A stretch of DNA of 64,000 nt from NCBI RefSeq assembly GCF_900445255.1, contig NZ_UAPU01000005.1, positions 631,001 through 695,000 of the forward strand, in the 5' to 3' direction. Made by a program: the position numbers and the translations under genes. Origin of the DNA: Anaerobiospirillum thomasii (GTDB taxonomy: Bacteria; Pseudomonadota; Gammaproteobacteria; Enterobacterales; Succinivibrionaceae). Below are positions 49,382 through 56,244 of this stretch, piece after piece. Below the pieces are notes generated by a model that did no database searches, had not been told where the DNA came from, and saw only the letters and a list, made by a program, of their open reading frames with translations. Positions within the stretch are counted from its first letter, which is position 1. Each line of letters begins with the position of its first letter.

Positions 49382-50452
49382 ATGCACAGACTGATACAAG
49401 CTACCTCTGCCCTGCTCATACTTATGGCATCGCAAACTGCAGTTTGTGCCGATGACAGTAAAACCACAGCCTCCTATTCTTTAAGCTATGACTCACGCTT
49501 TAAAGACAGTCATGAATCACCATTTGTGCAGAAGTTTTATTTCAAGCACACCAATTCCTACAAGTTAAACCGTGATTTTTCCATTGCCTATACTCTAAAG
49601 TTTGAGCAGGAGCGCCATGGTCTTTTAGACTATGACAGCTCTATGTACACCCCTGAGTTTACTCTTGATTTTAACTTTAAAAGAAAGGGTAAGTTTAAAA
49701 CCTTCAGCTTTAGCGATCAGGTGGTAAATGTCATCAATTCCACCGATGTCTTCAATCAGTACACCAACAAGACCCGCTATGATATGAAGTTTAAGACAGA
49801 TGGAGTGCTGTCCTATGAAAACAGCTATAAAAATCTAAATCTCTCTGTAGCCTACGGCACGCCAAAGGTTGAAAAGGATCCTTATGAGAAGACACAGCAG
49901 AATACCTTTATGGTGCAAAAGACCTTTGCCTCATCTATAGGATATACCTATCCTGTCTTCAATTCAGGATTTAATCTGCATTCGGCTGCCTCATATTCAA
50001 AATATCCAAATATGACCACCTCCAATCATACAAGCAAGGTTGAGTCCTATGCCCACTTTGCCACGGCTTTGACCTATGGTAAAAAGGATGATAAAAACTA
50101 CTTTGCCCTGATGCATAACAAGCGCAATGTGACCATGGCACAGATGAAGGATACTGATTACTATATTCATGGTACAGAATTTATCTATGCGCACTCATTT
50201 TCAGACAGCATTAAATTTAAAACAGGCTATGAGCGTTTTCTTATCAAAAATCAAGAGGATATGAGCTCACAAGTCAGTGTGCTGCCAGTTGAGATGCTCT
50301 ACAATTTCAATGATCAGTTTAAAGTCTGGGCGCAGGCGCGCTTTAGCTTTGATGATCACTTTACAGATCACAAGTCCTTTAAAACCTTCAACAAGGAATT
50401 TACAGGCTATGATGAAAACTCCTATACCATTGGCAGTGAGTATAAGTTCTAG
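49382..50452 (+). CDS. Outer-membrane beta-barrel protein, function unknown
   Basis: 356 residues from ATG 49382, which has GGGAAG upstream. The signal peptide MHRLIQATSALLILMASQT ends near CADD. The mature chain is rich in alternating aromatic and polar residues and ends in a terminal Phe (NSYTIGSEYKF), as outer-membrane barrels do. I see no known family motif. It is co-directional with gph and ends with a long hairpin. Confidence 0.7.
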   Translation: MHRLIQATSALLILMASQTAVCADDSKTTASYSLSYDSRFKDSHESPFVQKFYFKHTNSYKLNRDFSIAYTLKFEQERHGLLDYDSSMYTPEFTLDFNFKRKGKFKTFSFSDQVVNVINSTDVFNQYTNKTRYDMKFKTDGVLSYENSYKNLNLSVAYGTPKVEKDPYEKTQQNTFMVQKTFASSIGYTYPVFNSGFNLHSAASYSKYPNMTTSNHTSKVESYAHFATALTYGKKDDKNYFALMHNKRNVTMAQMKDTDYYIHGTEFIYAHSFSDSIKFKTGYERFLIKNQEDMSSQVSVLPVEMLYNFNDQFKVWAQARFSFDDHFTDHKSFKTFNKEFTGYDENSYTIGSEYKF

Positions 50453-50470
50453 CTGAAAATCCTTATTTTT

Positions 50471-50506
50471 TGCTCCTAAAATGACTTTTTAAGTCATTTT
50501 GGGAGC
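50471..50506 (+). terminator. Long hairpin after the outer-membrane protein gene
   Basis: TGCTCCTAAAATGAC and GTCATTTTGGGAGCA form a 15-bp stem with one T-G pair and a TTTTTAA loop. The T-run downstream is interrupted, so termination may be partial. Confidence 0.7.
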
Positions 50507-50580
50507 ATCAATAGCTATTTTATTTTAAATAATATGCGTTTATAGCATATAATTGGAGAAAAAATTTTAATAAAAGAGCT

Positions 50581-51711
50581 ATGAGACATAAAACAACCAT
50601 CAAAAGCTTATGCGCCCTATGTGCCCTTGCAGGATCTGTGCAGGCCTCTGGCGCCAATATAGTAGCAACCGACAGCGAAAGTCTTGATATTTTCGGTCGT
50701 GTCAAAGTCATCTATGGCAATTATAATGCCTTAAACAATATAGATTTTACTCAAGCCAACAGCTATGGCGATACTGCCCTGGCCACTACTGCCCGTTTTG
50801 GCCTTGCAGGACGCACACAGATTAAAAATGGTCTTGATGCTGTCATGATGGGTGTCTTTGATTTTACCACACAGGATAATAAACAAGGCGCGCAGTATCT
50901 TTTTGTAGGAATTGATGCCTATGAATATGGCACCCTGCTCTTTGGCAAAGGTGATGGTGCATTTTATACCATAGCAGGCGCCGGAGATATTTTCAGTCAC
51001 TTTAAAACACGCGCCAATGATTACTATCTGACAGGCGATCGTCTGCCGTCACAGATTATGTACTCACTCTCAGCCCTTGGCTTTGATCTGCGTCTGTCCT
51101 ATAACTTTAATGATTCGCAGGTCAACAATACTCCATTTGCTATAAGAGAAAATGTAGGTGCCAGCGTCTCCAATGAATTTGGGGCTATTACCTTTGCCTA
51201 TGGTCTTAACTACACAGATTTTAAAAATAAGCATGATGCCGATTTTAATGCCATGCGTGAGTTTTTTACCCCAATTCTTGCCAATTCCTATCAGATAAGT
51301 GCTGATGAGGCTTTTGTCCTGTATCGTACCCATGGACCGTCACGTAAGCTTGATTATGGCTTTGCCCTGTCCTATGGCACATTTGGCAAAGGCTATTATG
51401 GATCATTTATTTACACTGCAAGTGACTATCAGCATATAGATCACAAGCTATTTTCCTATGAAATAGTAAACAATTATACCTTTGACAATGGCTTGGGTAT
51501 AATAGCAGGATATGCACTTAAAACCTTCAGCGGCTCTGCTGTGGTTTCAGATCTGACCACAGGTGTGTACTACAATGTAAACCCTGCCTTTAAAATCTAT
51601 GCCGAGGCTCAGATAGATTTGGGCGCCGATCCGCACAAGTTTTATGGTGCTAGCGCTGCACAGTACATAGCACAGGATAAATATGTTGCAGGCTTTGAAT
51701 ATAATTTTTAA
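50581..51711 (+). CDS. Gram-negative porin
   Basis: 376 residues. Signal peptide MRHKTTIKSLCALCALAGSV is followed by a barrel that begins SLDIFGRVKVIYGNY and has ATTARFGLAGRTQI and QYLFVGIDAYEYGTLLFGKG, the early strands of general porins. It ends KYVAGFEYNF with the terminal Phe required for insertion. It should form a trimeric diffusion channel. The DUF2057 gene follows 22 bp on, so the two may be co-transcribed. Confidence 0.85.
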   Translation: MRHKTTIKSLCALCALAGSVQASGANIVATDSESLDIFGRVKVIYGNYNALNNIDFTQANSYGDTALATTARFGLAGRTQIKNGLDAVMMGVFDFTTQDNKQGAQYLFVGIDAYEYGTLLFGKGDGAFYTIAGAGDIFSHFKTRANDYYLTGDRLPSQIMYSLSALGFDLRLSYNFNDSQVNNTPFAIRENVGASVSNEFGAITFAYGLNYTDFKNKHDADFNAMREFFTPILANSYQISADEAFVLYRTHGPSRKLDYGFALSYGTFGKGYYGSFIYTASDYQHIDHKLFSYEIVNNYTFDNGLGIIAGYALKTFSGSAVVSDLTTGVYYNVNPAFKIYAEAQIDLGADPHKFYGASAAQYIAQDKYVAGFEYNF

Positions 51712-51733
51712 TAAACAATTGAGTGATAAGGAT

Positions 51734-52510
51734 ATGAGAAAATCAAATATTGTTAAAACTACAGTTTTAACCCTGGCCTTATGCTGTGCAACATCAGCCT
51801 TTGCCGGCGGTTTTAAAGTACCACCATACTATTCTATAGAGCTTGTTGATGGTGCCACCAGCAATTTTAACTACGACAAATCCACAAGAACTCTATCTTT
51901 AGAGCCAGGACGTCATCAGCTTGTGCTTTCCTTTGAGGGCACTTTTGGCTCCTCGAGAGAAAGCTCCTTGGTTGAATCCTCCAATCCAATTGTAATTGAC
52001 ATTTACAATTTAGGTGCTGATGAAACTCTGTCCTTTAGCTACAAGATCCCACAAAGTCTTGAAGAGGCTTCCAAATATGCAAGAACCCAGGTAATTGAGC
52101 TTAATAACGGCAAAACCAAGGTTGCAGGCGACAAAGCCACCTACTTTATTCTGCAGTCAGACTCAGGCTTTTCAATTTTCCGTGACTACAGACAGGATCT
52201 TTTATCTGTAAACCGTCTGTATGCTCCAAATTATGTTGAAGGCTCTGATCGCACCATGGGTCTGACAAGCTATGGCGCCCCAACCATCACTGCCACCAAC
52301 AATATGAGCATTGGTTCCAACTCAGCCCCAGCCAATATCACCATGCCAGCTCCTGGTGTAAGCTCATCACAAAACGCAGTGATGCAGACCTCAGCTGTAG
52401 GCGGGGGCGCAGCTGCAGTCAACGTCAAGCTCAATGATTTAATCAACCTGTACAACAGTGCTGATGACAAGACCAGACTTGAGTTTGTAAAGTATGTAAT
52501 GTCACACTAG
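51734..52510 (+). CDS. DUF2057 (YccT/CsgI-like) periplasmic protein
   Basis: 258 residues from ATG 51734 (preceded by AAGGAT); an in-frame ATG 51 bases upstream is inside the porin gene. Signal peptide ends ATSAFAGG. LSLEPGRHQLVLSFEG resembles the core of DUF2057, and the C-terminal LINLYNSADDKTRLEFVKYV matches the ending of E. coli YccT, an inhibitor of curli fibre formation. The central part has a Ser/Asn/Pro-rich linker. The role here is unproven. A terminator follows. Confidence 0.82.
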   Translation: MRKSNIVKTTVLTLALCCATSAFAGGFKVPPYYSIELVDGATSNFNYDKSTRTLSLEPGRHQLVLSFEGTFGSSRESSLVESSNPIVIDIYNLGADETLSFSYKIPQSLEEASKYARTQVIELNNGKTKVAGDKATYFILQSDSGFSIFRDYRQDLLSVNRLYAPNYVEGSDRTMGLTSYGAPTITATNNMSIGSNSAPANITMPAPGVSSSQNAVMQTSAVGGGAAAVNVKLNDLINLYNSADDKTRLEFVKYVMSH

Positions 52511-52535
52511 AACATACTAAATATAGATTAGCTTC

Positions 52536-52560
52536 AAAGGGCAGGTACAACCTGCCTTTT
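52536..52560 (+). terminator. Terminator of the DUF2057 gene
   Basis: AAAGGGCAGGT and ACCTGCCTTTT pair with one G-T, followed by TCTCTTT. Confidence 0.8.
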
Positions 52561-52688
52561 CTCTTTAATCTCCTATCTTGTAATAGTTTGTAAACTTATA
52601 AGATGCTCCTCAATATTTCTCAGATCTACGCACTTTAGATACTTACCTGCAGATTCAATTTTTTATAGCGCAGGCTGTGAATTTGCAC

Positions 52689-52704
52689 ATGGGAAATTTC
52701 CCAT
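52689..52704. promoter_or_regulatory. Perfect dyad ATGGGAAATTTCCCAT
   Basis: A perfect 16-bp palindrome. A second related half-site, AAATGGGAAAATTTT, starts about ten bases downstream. Together they look like an operator cluster for a dimeric regulator. The site lies about 290 bp upstream of the flagellin promoter. The binding protein is unknown. Confidence 0.5.
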
Positions 52705-52976
52705 TAATATATAAATGGGAAAATTTTTGCAAAGAGGAAAATTTGATAACCTGTTGACATAAAAGCTCTTGAATTATGGCCCTTTAAATATTTTGCTTTC
52801 AATCACATTTATTGAACAAACTTACGCAACATTATGCGATATTTCAGCTTATAAATAATTACGGTTTCTGCTAAAAACACCATATTTTCATATACTTATA
52901 AATACGTGTGCGTATTTAAATAGCCATTGTTTATACAATTTTTAATGATTTATAAATGAAAAAATTTAATCTTTAT

Positions 52977-53004
52977 TAAAGTTAAATACGTGCCACGACG
53001 ATAA
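52977..53004 (+). promoter_or_regulatory. Sigma-28-like promoter of the split flagellin
   Basis: TAAAGTTA, twelve bases, then GACGATAA, near the sigma-28 consensus (TAAAGTTT-N11-GCCGATAA). It lies 42 bp upstream of the start codon. Confidence 0.75.
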
Positions 53005-53046
53005 TAATATATTATAAAGAATACATTTTATTTTAGGAGAGAGTAT

Positions 53047-53255
53047 ATGGCCTTATTTGTAAATACTAACGTTTCATCAATCAATGGTCAGCGCAATCTG
53101 ACCAATGCTACCAATAACCTAAATACCACCTATCAGAGATTATCCTCTGGTCTGCGCATCAACTCAGCTAAAGACGATGCTGCCGGCTTGCAGATTTCAG
53201 ACAGATTAACCTCACAGATCAATGGTTTAAATCAGGGTAACAGAAATACCAATGA
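53047..53255 (+). pseudogene. Flagellin, 5' part of a gene split by insertion
   Basis: Codons 1-69 plus GA of codon 70. The protein begins [20 protein letters not shown] and is almost identical to the intact copy at 55089-55988. The reading is interrupted after RNTN, where the insertion begins (53256). It has a sigma-28-like promoter and AGGAG ribosome site, so it may still make a short truncated peptide. The missing 239 codons resume exactly at 59173; joining at the shared GA restores a 307-residue flagellin. Confidence 0.88.
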
Positions 53256-53338
53256 ATGCTATCAGAAGGAAGCGGTAACCGCTGCATAGTATTTCAGCCC
53301 CTCCTGCTTCCCAAGGTTTTTACAATGAGGAAGCTAAC

Positions 53339-54490
53339 ATGCCCACATCTACAATATCTCAAGCATCCATAGACTACATAAACGAATTCTTTCTAAAAAC
53401 TGGTAAAAGATACCTTGCAGTAGATCTTGCATCCAGAGTTGTTCAGATTTGCTACTACTCAATAGCCCATAAAAAGATAATCAATAAAGAAATAAGAGCC
53501 AGCGAGCTTGAAAGTGTACTAAGCTCATATGAATCAGGAACTTTGATTGTAGGCTTTGAGGCATGTGGCGCCTGCCACTACTGGGCACGCCGTGCTCAGG
53601 AGCTGGGCCATGAGTACAGATGCTTTATGGCAGAAAATATACGTAAACATAAGAAAAAAGAAAAGACAGATAAGATTGATGCTCTTGCCATCTTCAAAGC
53701 TTTACTTGACCGTGACAGTGCAGATCTGAGCATAAAATGTAAAAGTCTTGATCATCAGATGCTCTCAAGTCTCATGACAACCCGTTCATGCATTACAAGC
53801 CAGAAGGTTAAGAGCCTGAATGCGCTGCGCGCATTCATGTATGAATTAGGAGTAGTCCTACCACGGGATTTAAGTCCTCAAAGGATGATAAAAAAGGCGC
53901 TTGCTTACAAGGAGCAGATGCTGCTCGAGCAAGGTGCCGACAGTGAAGCCTTTATCTTTTTTGATATATCGCTGCAGACCTATATTGCACAGATAGAGCA
54001 CTGTGTAAAAATTATTGATGGACTGGATAAACAAATTGAGGAGCTCTCACGCAAGAATACAACATGTCAGCTGCTAAGAACCATACCTGGCGTTGGCTAT
54101 ATTATAGCTATGATGCTCTATATTGCAGGCTTTGATATATCAAACTTCAAAAATGCCAAGCACTTTGCAGGCTTCTGTGGCATAGCACCCCATGTAGAAG
54201 GATCAGGTGGCACTGCAACCAATCTTGGAGTCAGACATTTTGGCAACAGAGCTCTGGCAGGCATGCTCTACATAGGAGCTATGGCCCACTACTCAAATAC
54301 ATTAAAAAAGACGTTGGAAAATTCAGAGAATGAGCAGATCAAGGTGCAGATGCAAAAGAGACGTAAGGTCTTAATCTGCGCCATAGCAAATCACATAGCC
54401 AGAACTGCATTTGCTGTTATAAGGGATAAGACCCCCTATACAACGCAAAGAGCAAGTGGGCTACTAACTGCCTATAAAGAATGTATTTAA
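53339..54490 (+). CDS. IS110/IS1111-family DEDD transposase
   Basis: 383 residues. The N-terminal RuvC-like domain has Asp29 (YLAVDLASRVV), Glu74 (IVGFEACGACHYW), and Asp111 and Asp114 (EKTDKIDALAIF). The C-terminal domain has the helix-hairpin-helix-like LLRTIPGVGYIIAMML and GIAPHVEGSGGTATNLGVRH, with Ser289 in the expected nucleophile position. Only 83 bp separate the ORF from the left junction and a structured segment lies downstream, which is the IS1111-type arrangement. ATG follows GAGGAAGC. The frame is intact. Confidence 0.92.
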   Translation: MPTSTISQASIDYINEFFLKTGKRYLAVDLASRVVQICYYSIAHKKIINKEIRASELESVLSSYESGTLIVGFEACGACHYWARRAQELGHEYRCFMAENIRKHKKKEKTDKIDALAIFKALLDRDSADLSIKCKSLDHQMLSSLMTTRSCITSQKVKSLNALRAFMYELGVVLPRDLSPQRMIKKALAYKEQMLLEQGADSEAFIFFDISLQTYIAQIEHCVKIIDGLDKQIEELSRKNTTCQLLRTIPGVGYIIAMMLYIAGFDISNFKNAKHFAGFCGIAPHVEGSGGTATNLGVRHFGNRALAGMLYIGAMAHYSNTLKKTLENSENEQIKVQMQKRRKVLICAIANHIARTAFAVIRDKTPYTTQRASGLLTAYKECI

Positions 54491-54609
54491 TGTCTTTTAT
54501 TTAAAGTTTTTTACAGGAAAACCACGAACAAGCTTAATGCCCGTGAAAGCGAATATAGATTTGTGTATGTAAAAAACTTATGTCATAAAAGATGACAACC
54601 AAATTTTAA

Positions 54610-54709
54610 TGAGTCAGGTGAATGAACCTAAAAAATATAAAAACTATTATCCAACTCGATTTAAGAGGAGGACTTTAATTTAATTATACAGGTTTGTGAG
54701 CCTGACTTA
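54610..54709 (+). ncRNA. Candidate bridge-RNA-like structured segment after the first DEDD gene
   Basis: TGAGTCAGGT (54610-54619) and GCCTGACTTA (54700-54709) can pair over ten positions, two of them wobble. Within it AGGT/ACCT and CAGG/CCTG make smaller hairpins. The position, about 120 bp after the transposase stop, is where IS1111-type elements encode the RNA that guides recombination. No promoter or expression is shown by sequence alone. A segment with a similar closing stem follows the second DEDD gene. Confidence 0.5.
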
Positions 54710-55005
54710 AAAAGTATCAACCCCTAACAGAGGAGTCAATTATGTAAAGGTTATTGAACCTATACTAAAATAAACACGCTACAGTTTTAGTATATGGTAT
54801 TTAAAAGGTAATAGCAAGTATAAAGTATTTAAGGCAATCTTAGGCTTAAAGCTTACGTCAACACAAGTATACACAGTACCTGCGTTACCTGGAGTATTGT
54901 CTACAAAAAAGATTGAATCTAAGTTCGAAATCGCGTCTAGCTTAAAACTGCCCTTTGAATAGGAACATGATTCAATCAAGATGGATGCATTGTAAAATGC
55001 ATAGA
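54710..55005. other. Segment between the candidate RNA and the inverted flagellin terminators
   Basis: About 300 bp with no recognised feature. A 66-codon minus-strand frame (54779-54979) is present but resembles no known protein and has no ribosome site. TGCATT and AATGCA form a small hairpin at 54987-55002. Confidence 0.4.
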
Positions 55006-55064
55006 AAAAGAAGGCTGTGGCCTTCTTTTTGTTTGGATGTTTAAGGAGGTCGATGCCTCCTTAA
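55006..55064. terminator. Two hairpins downstream of the inverted flagellin
   Basis: At 55041-55064 TTAAGGAGG and CCTCCTTAA pair around TCGATG but no T-run follows on the minus strand. At 55006-55031 AAAAAGAAGGC and GCCTTCTTTTT pair and are T-rich on both strands. The second looks like the actual terminator for the minus-strand flagellin. Confidence 0.75.
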
Positions 55065-55088
55065 TACAGAACTCAAATTTTGAATATA

Positions 55089-55988
55089 TTAGCCAAGCAG
55101 TGATAAAGCCAGCTGTGGTCTTGAGTTGGCCTGTGTCAGCATGGATGATGCAGCCTGCTGAATGATGGTCTGCTGTGACAGTTTGGCTGACTCTTCGGCA
55201 AAGTCTGTATCACGGATACGGGCACGGGCATCAGATACGTTCATGGAAACATTTGACTGATTGCGAATTGATGATTCCATACGGTTCTGCATAGCACCCA
55301 AATGGGCACGATGTTTGTCAATTCCAGCAATAACTGAATCAATTGTAGTAATTGCAGCTGCTGCCTTGGATTGAGATGTTACTACAAATAATTTACCTGC
55401 CACAAAACCATGATCGTCTTCAGTTAAAGCAGCCCCGACTGCAGCTGAAGCAAAAAGACTTAAAGCAAATCCTTCACTAAAACCTGTCATCTGTAAGGTA
55501 TCGCCTTTATAGGCACCAACCTGAATTGTGATAACACCACCACTGGCAACTATACTACCAGCCCCACTGCCATTTAATATAGTGTTTCCACCAAATTTTG
55601 TTTGCTTAGCAATTCGTGTTATCTCAGATGACAGCTGTGTCACTTCCTGCTGAATTGCCTCACGGTCCTTGGTGTTATTCGTACCGTTTGATGACTGTAC
55701 TGCTAAGGTACGGATACGCTGTAACATGGTTGTCATCTCATCCATAGCTCCTTCCATAGTCTGAGCAAGGGCTATGCCGTCGTTCGTATTTCTATTTCCC
55801 TGATTTAAACCGTTAATCTGAGCAGTCAGACGGTCAGAAATCTGCAGACCTGCAGCATCATCTTTAGCAGAGTTAATACGCAGACCAGATGATAATCTCT
55901 GATAGGTGGTATTGAGATTGTTGGTAGCATTGGTCAGGTTTCTCTGGCCATTGATTGATGAAACGTTGGTATTGACGAATAGCGCCAT
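55089..55988 (-). CDS. Flagellin (intact, inside the insertion, opposite orientation)
   Basis: 299 residues. The N-terminus [20 protein letters not shown] and the C-terminal helices (MESSIRNQSNVSMNVSDARA, ending QLALSLLG) are nearly identical to the split and frameshifted copies, while the centre (residues about 160-235) is variable. It is exported and polymerised as filament. The start is preceded by AGGAGG. Transcription would come from the promoter at 56030-56055, whose spacer holds nine C in a row, so expression is probably phase-variable. Confidence 0.95.
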   Translation of the reverse strand: MALFVNTNVSSINGQRNLTNATNNLNTTYQRLSSGLRINSAKDDAAGLQISDRLTAQINGLNQGNRNTNDGIALAQTMEGAMDEMTTMLQRIRTLAVQSSNGTNNTKDREAIQQEVTQLSSEITRIAKQTKFGGNTILNGSGAGSIVASGGVITIQVGAYKGDTLQMTGFSEGFALSLFASAAVGAALTEDDHGFVAGKLFVVTSQSKAAAAITTIDSVIAGIDKHRAHLGAMQNRMESSIRNQSNVSMNVSDARARIRDTDFAEESAKLSQQTIIQQAASSMLTQANSRPQLALSLLG

Positions 55989-56029
55989 GGCGACCTCCTA
56001 AATTGAATCTGTTTCTTTCTATAGCTTAA

Positions 56030-56055
56030 TTATCGACCGGGGGGGGGTAACTTTA
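56030..56055 (-). promoter_or_regulatory. Sigma-28-like flagellin promoter with a C9 tract in its spacer
   Basis: On the minus strand TAAAGTTA (56055-56048) is followed by nine C and one G (56047-56038) and then GTCGATAA (56037-56030). The elements fit the sigma-28 consensus very well, but the spacer is ten bases, whereas the consensus has eleven. A change of one or two C would alter the spacing. Homopolymer tracts in promoter spacers are a known phase-variation mechanism in Neisseria and others. Confidence 0.85.
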
Positions 56056-56166
56056 GGATTTTTCTAAAAATTTTTACGATTTATTGGCTTTTATTATAGT
56101 ATGCCAGAAACGTCACGTTTTTATTTGATGTGTTTTTATTTTTACAAGTTATGTGTTTTGAAAATC

Positions 56167-56219
56167 TTTAGAGGCAACAAAAGAGCCCTGTATGTCACTA
56201 CAGAGCTCTTACCTCTAAA
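56167..56219 (+). promoter_or_regulatory. Long structured hairpin in the leader of the 811-residue DEDD gene
   Basis: TTTAGAGG (56167-56174) pairs with CCTCTAAA (56212-56219), and inside it AAGAGC pairs with GCTCTT and TGTA with TACA. The ATG lies 26 bp downstream of the structure. It could be a leader structure, an element-end feature or a terminator of upstream transcription. Confidence 0.55.
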
Positions 56220-56244
56220 TTTTCTTTAAAACGAGGATTTAATT

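Larger units (their letters stand above)
52511..53046. other. Long intergenic region upstream of the split flagellin
   Basis: 536 bp without a gene. It holds the DUF2057 terminator (52536-52560), a perfect 16-bp dyad (52689-52704) and the sigma-28-like promoter (52977-53004). Confidence 0.6.

Noticed and set aside
54779-54979. 66-codon minus-strand reading frame after the first DEDD gene
   Set aside because: No ribosome site, no recognisable motif, and it lies in an element flank likely to be non-coding. It could be a remnant of a gene, but nothing supports this.
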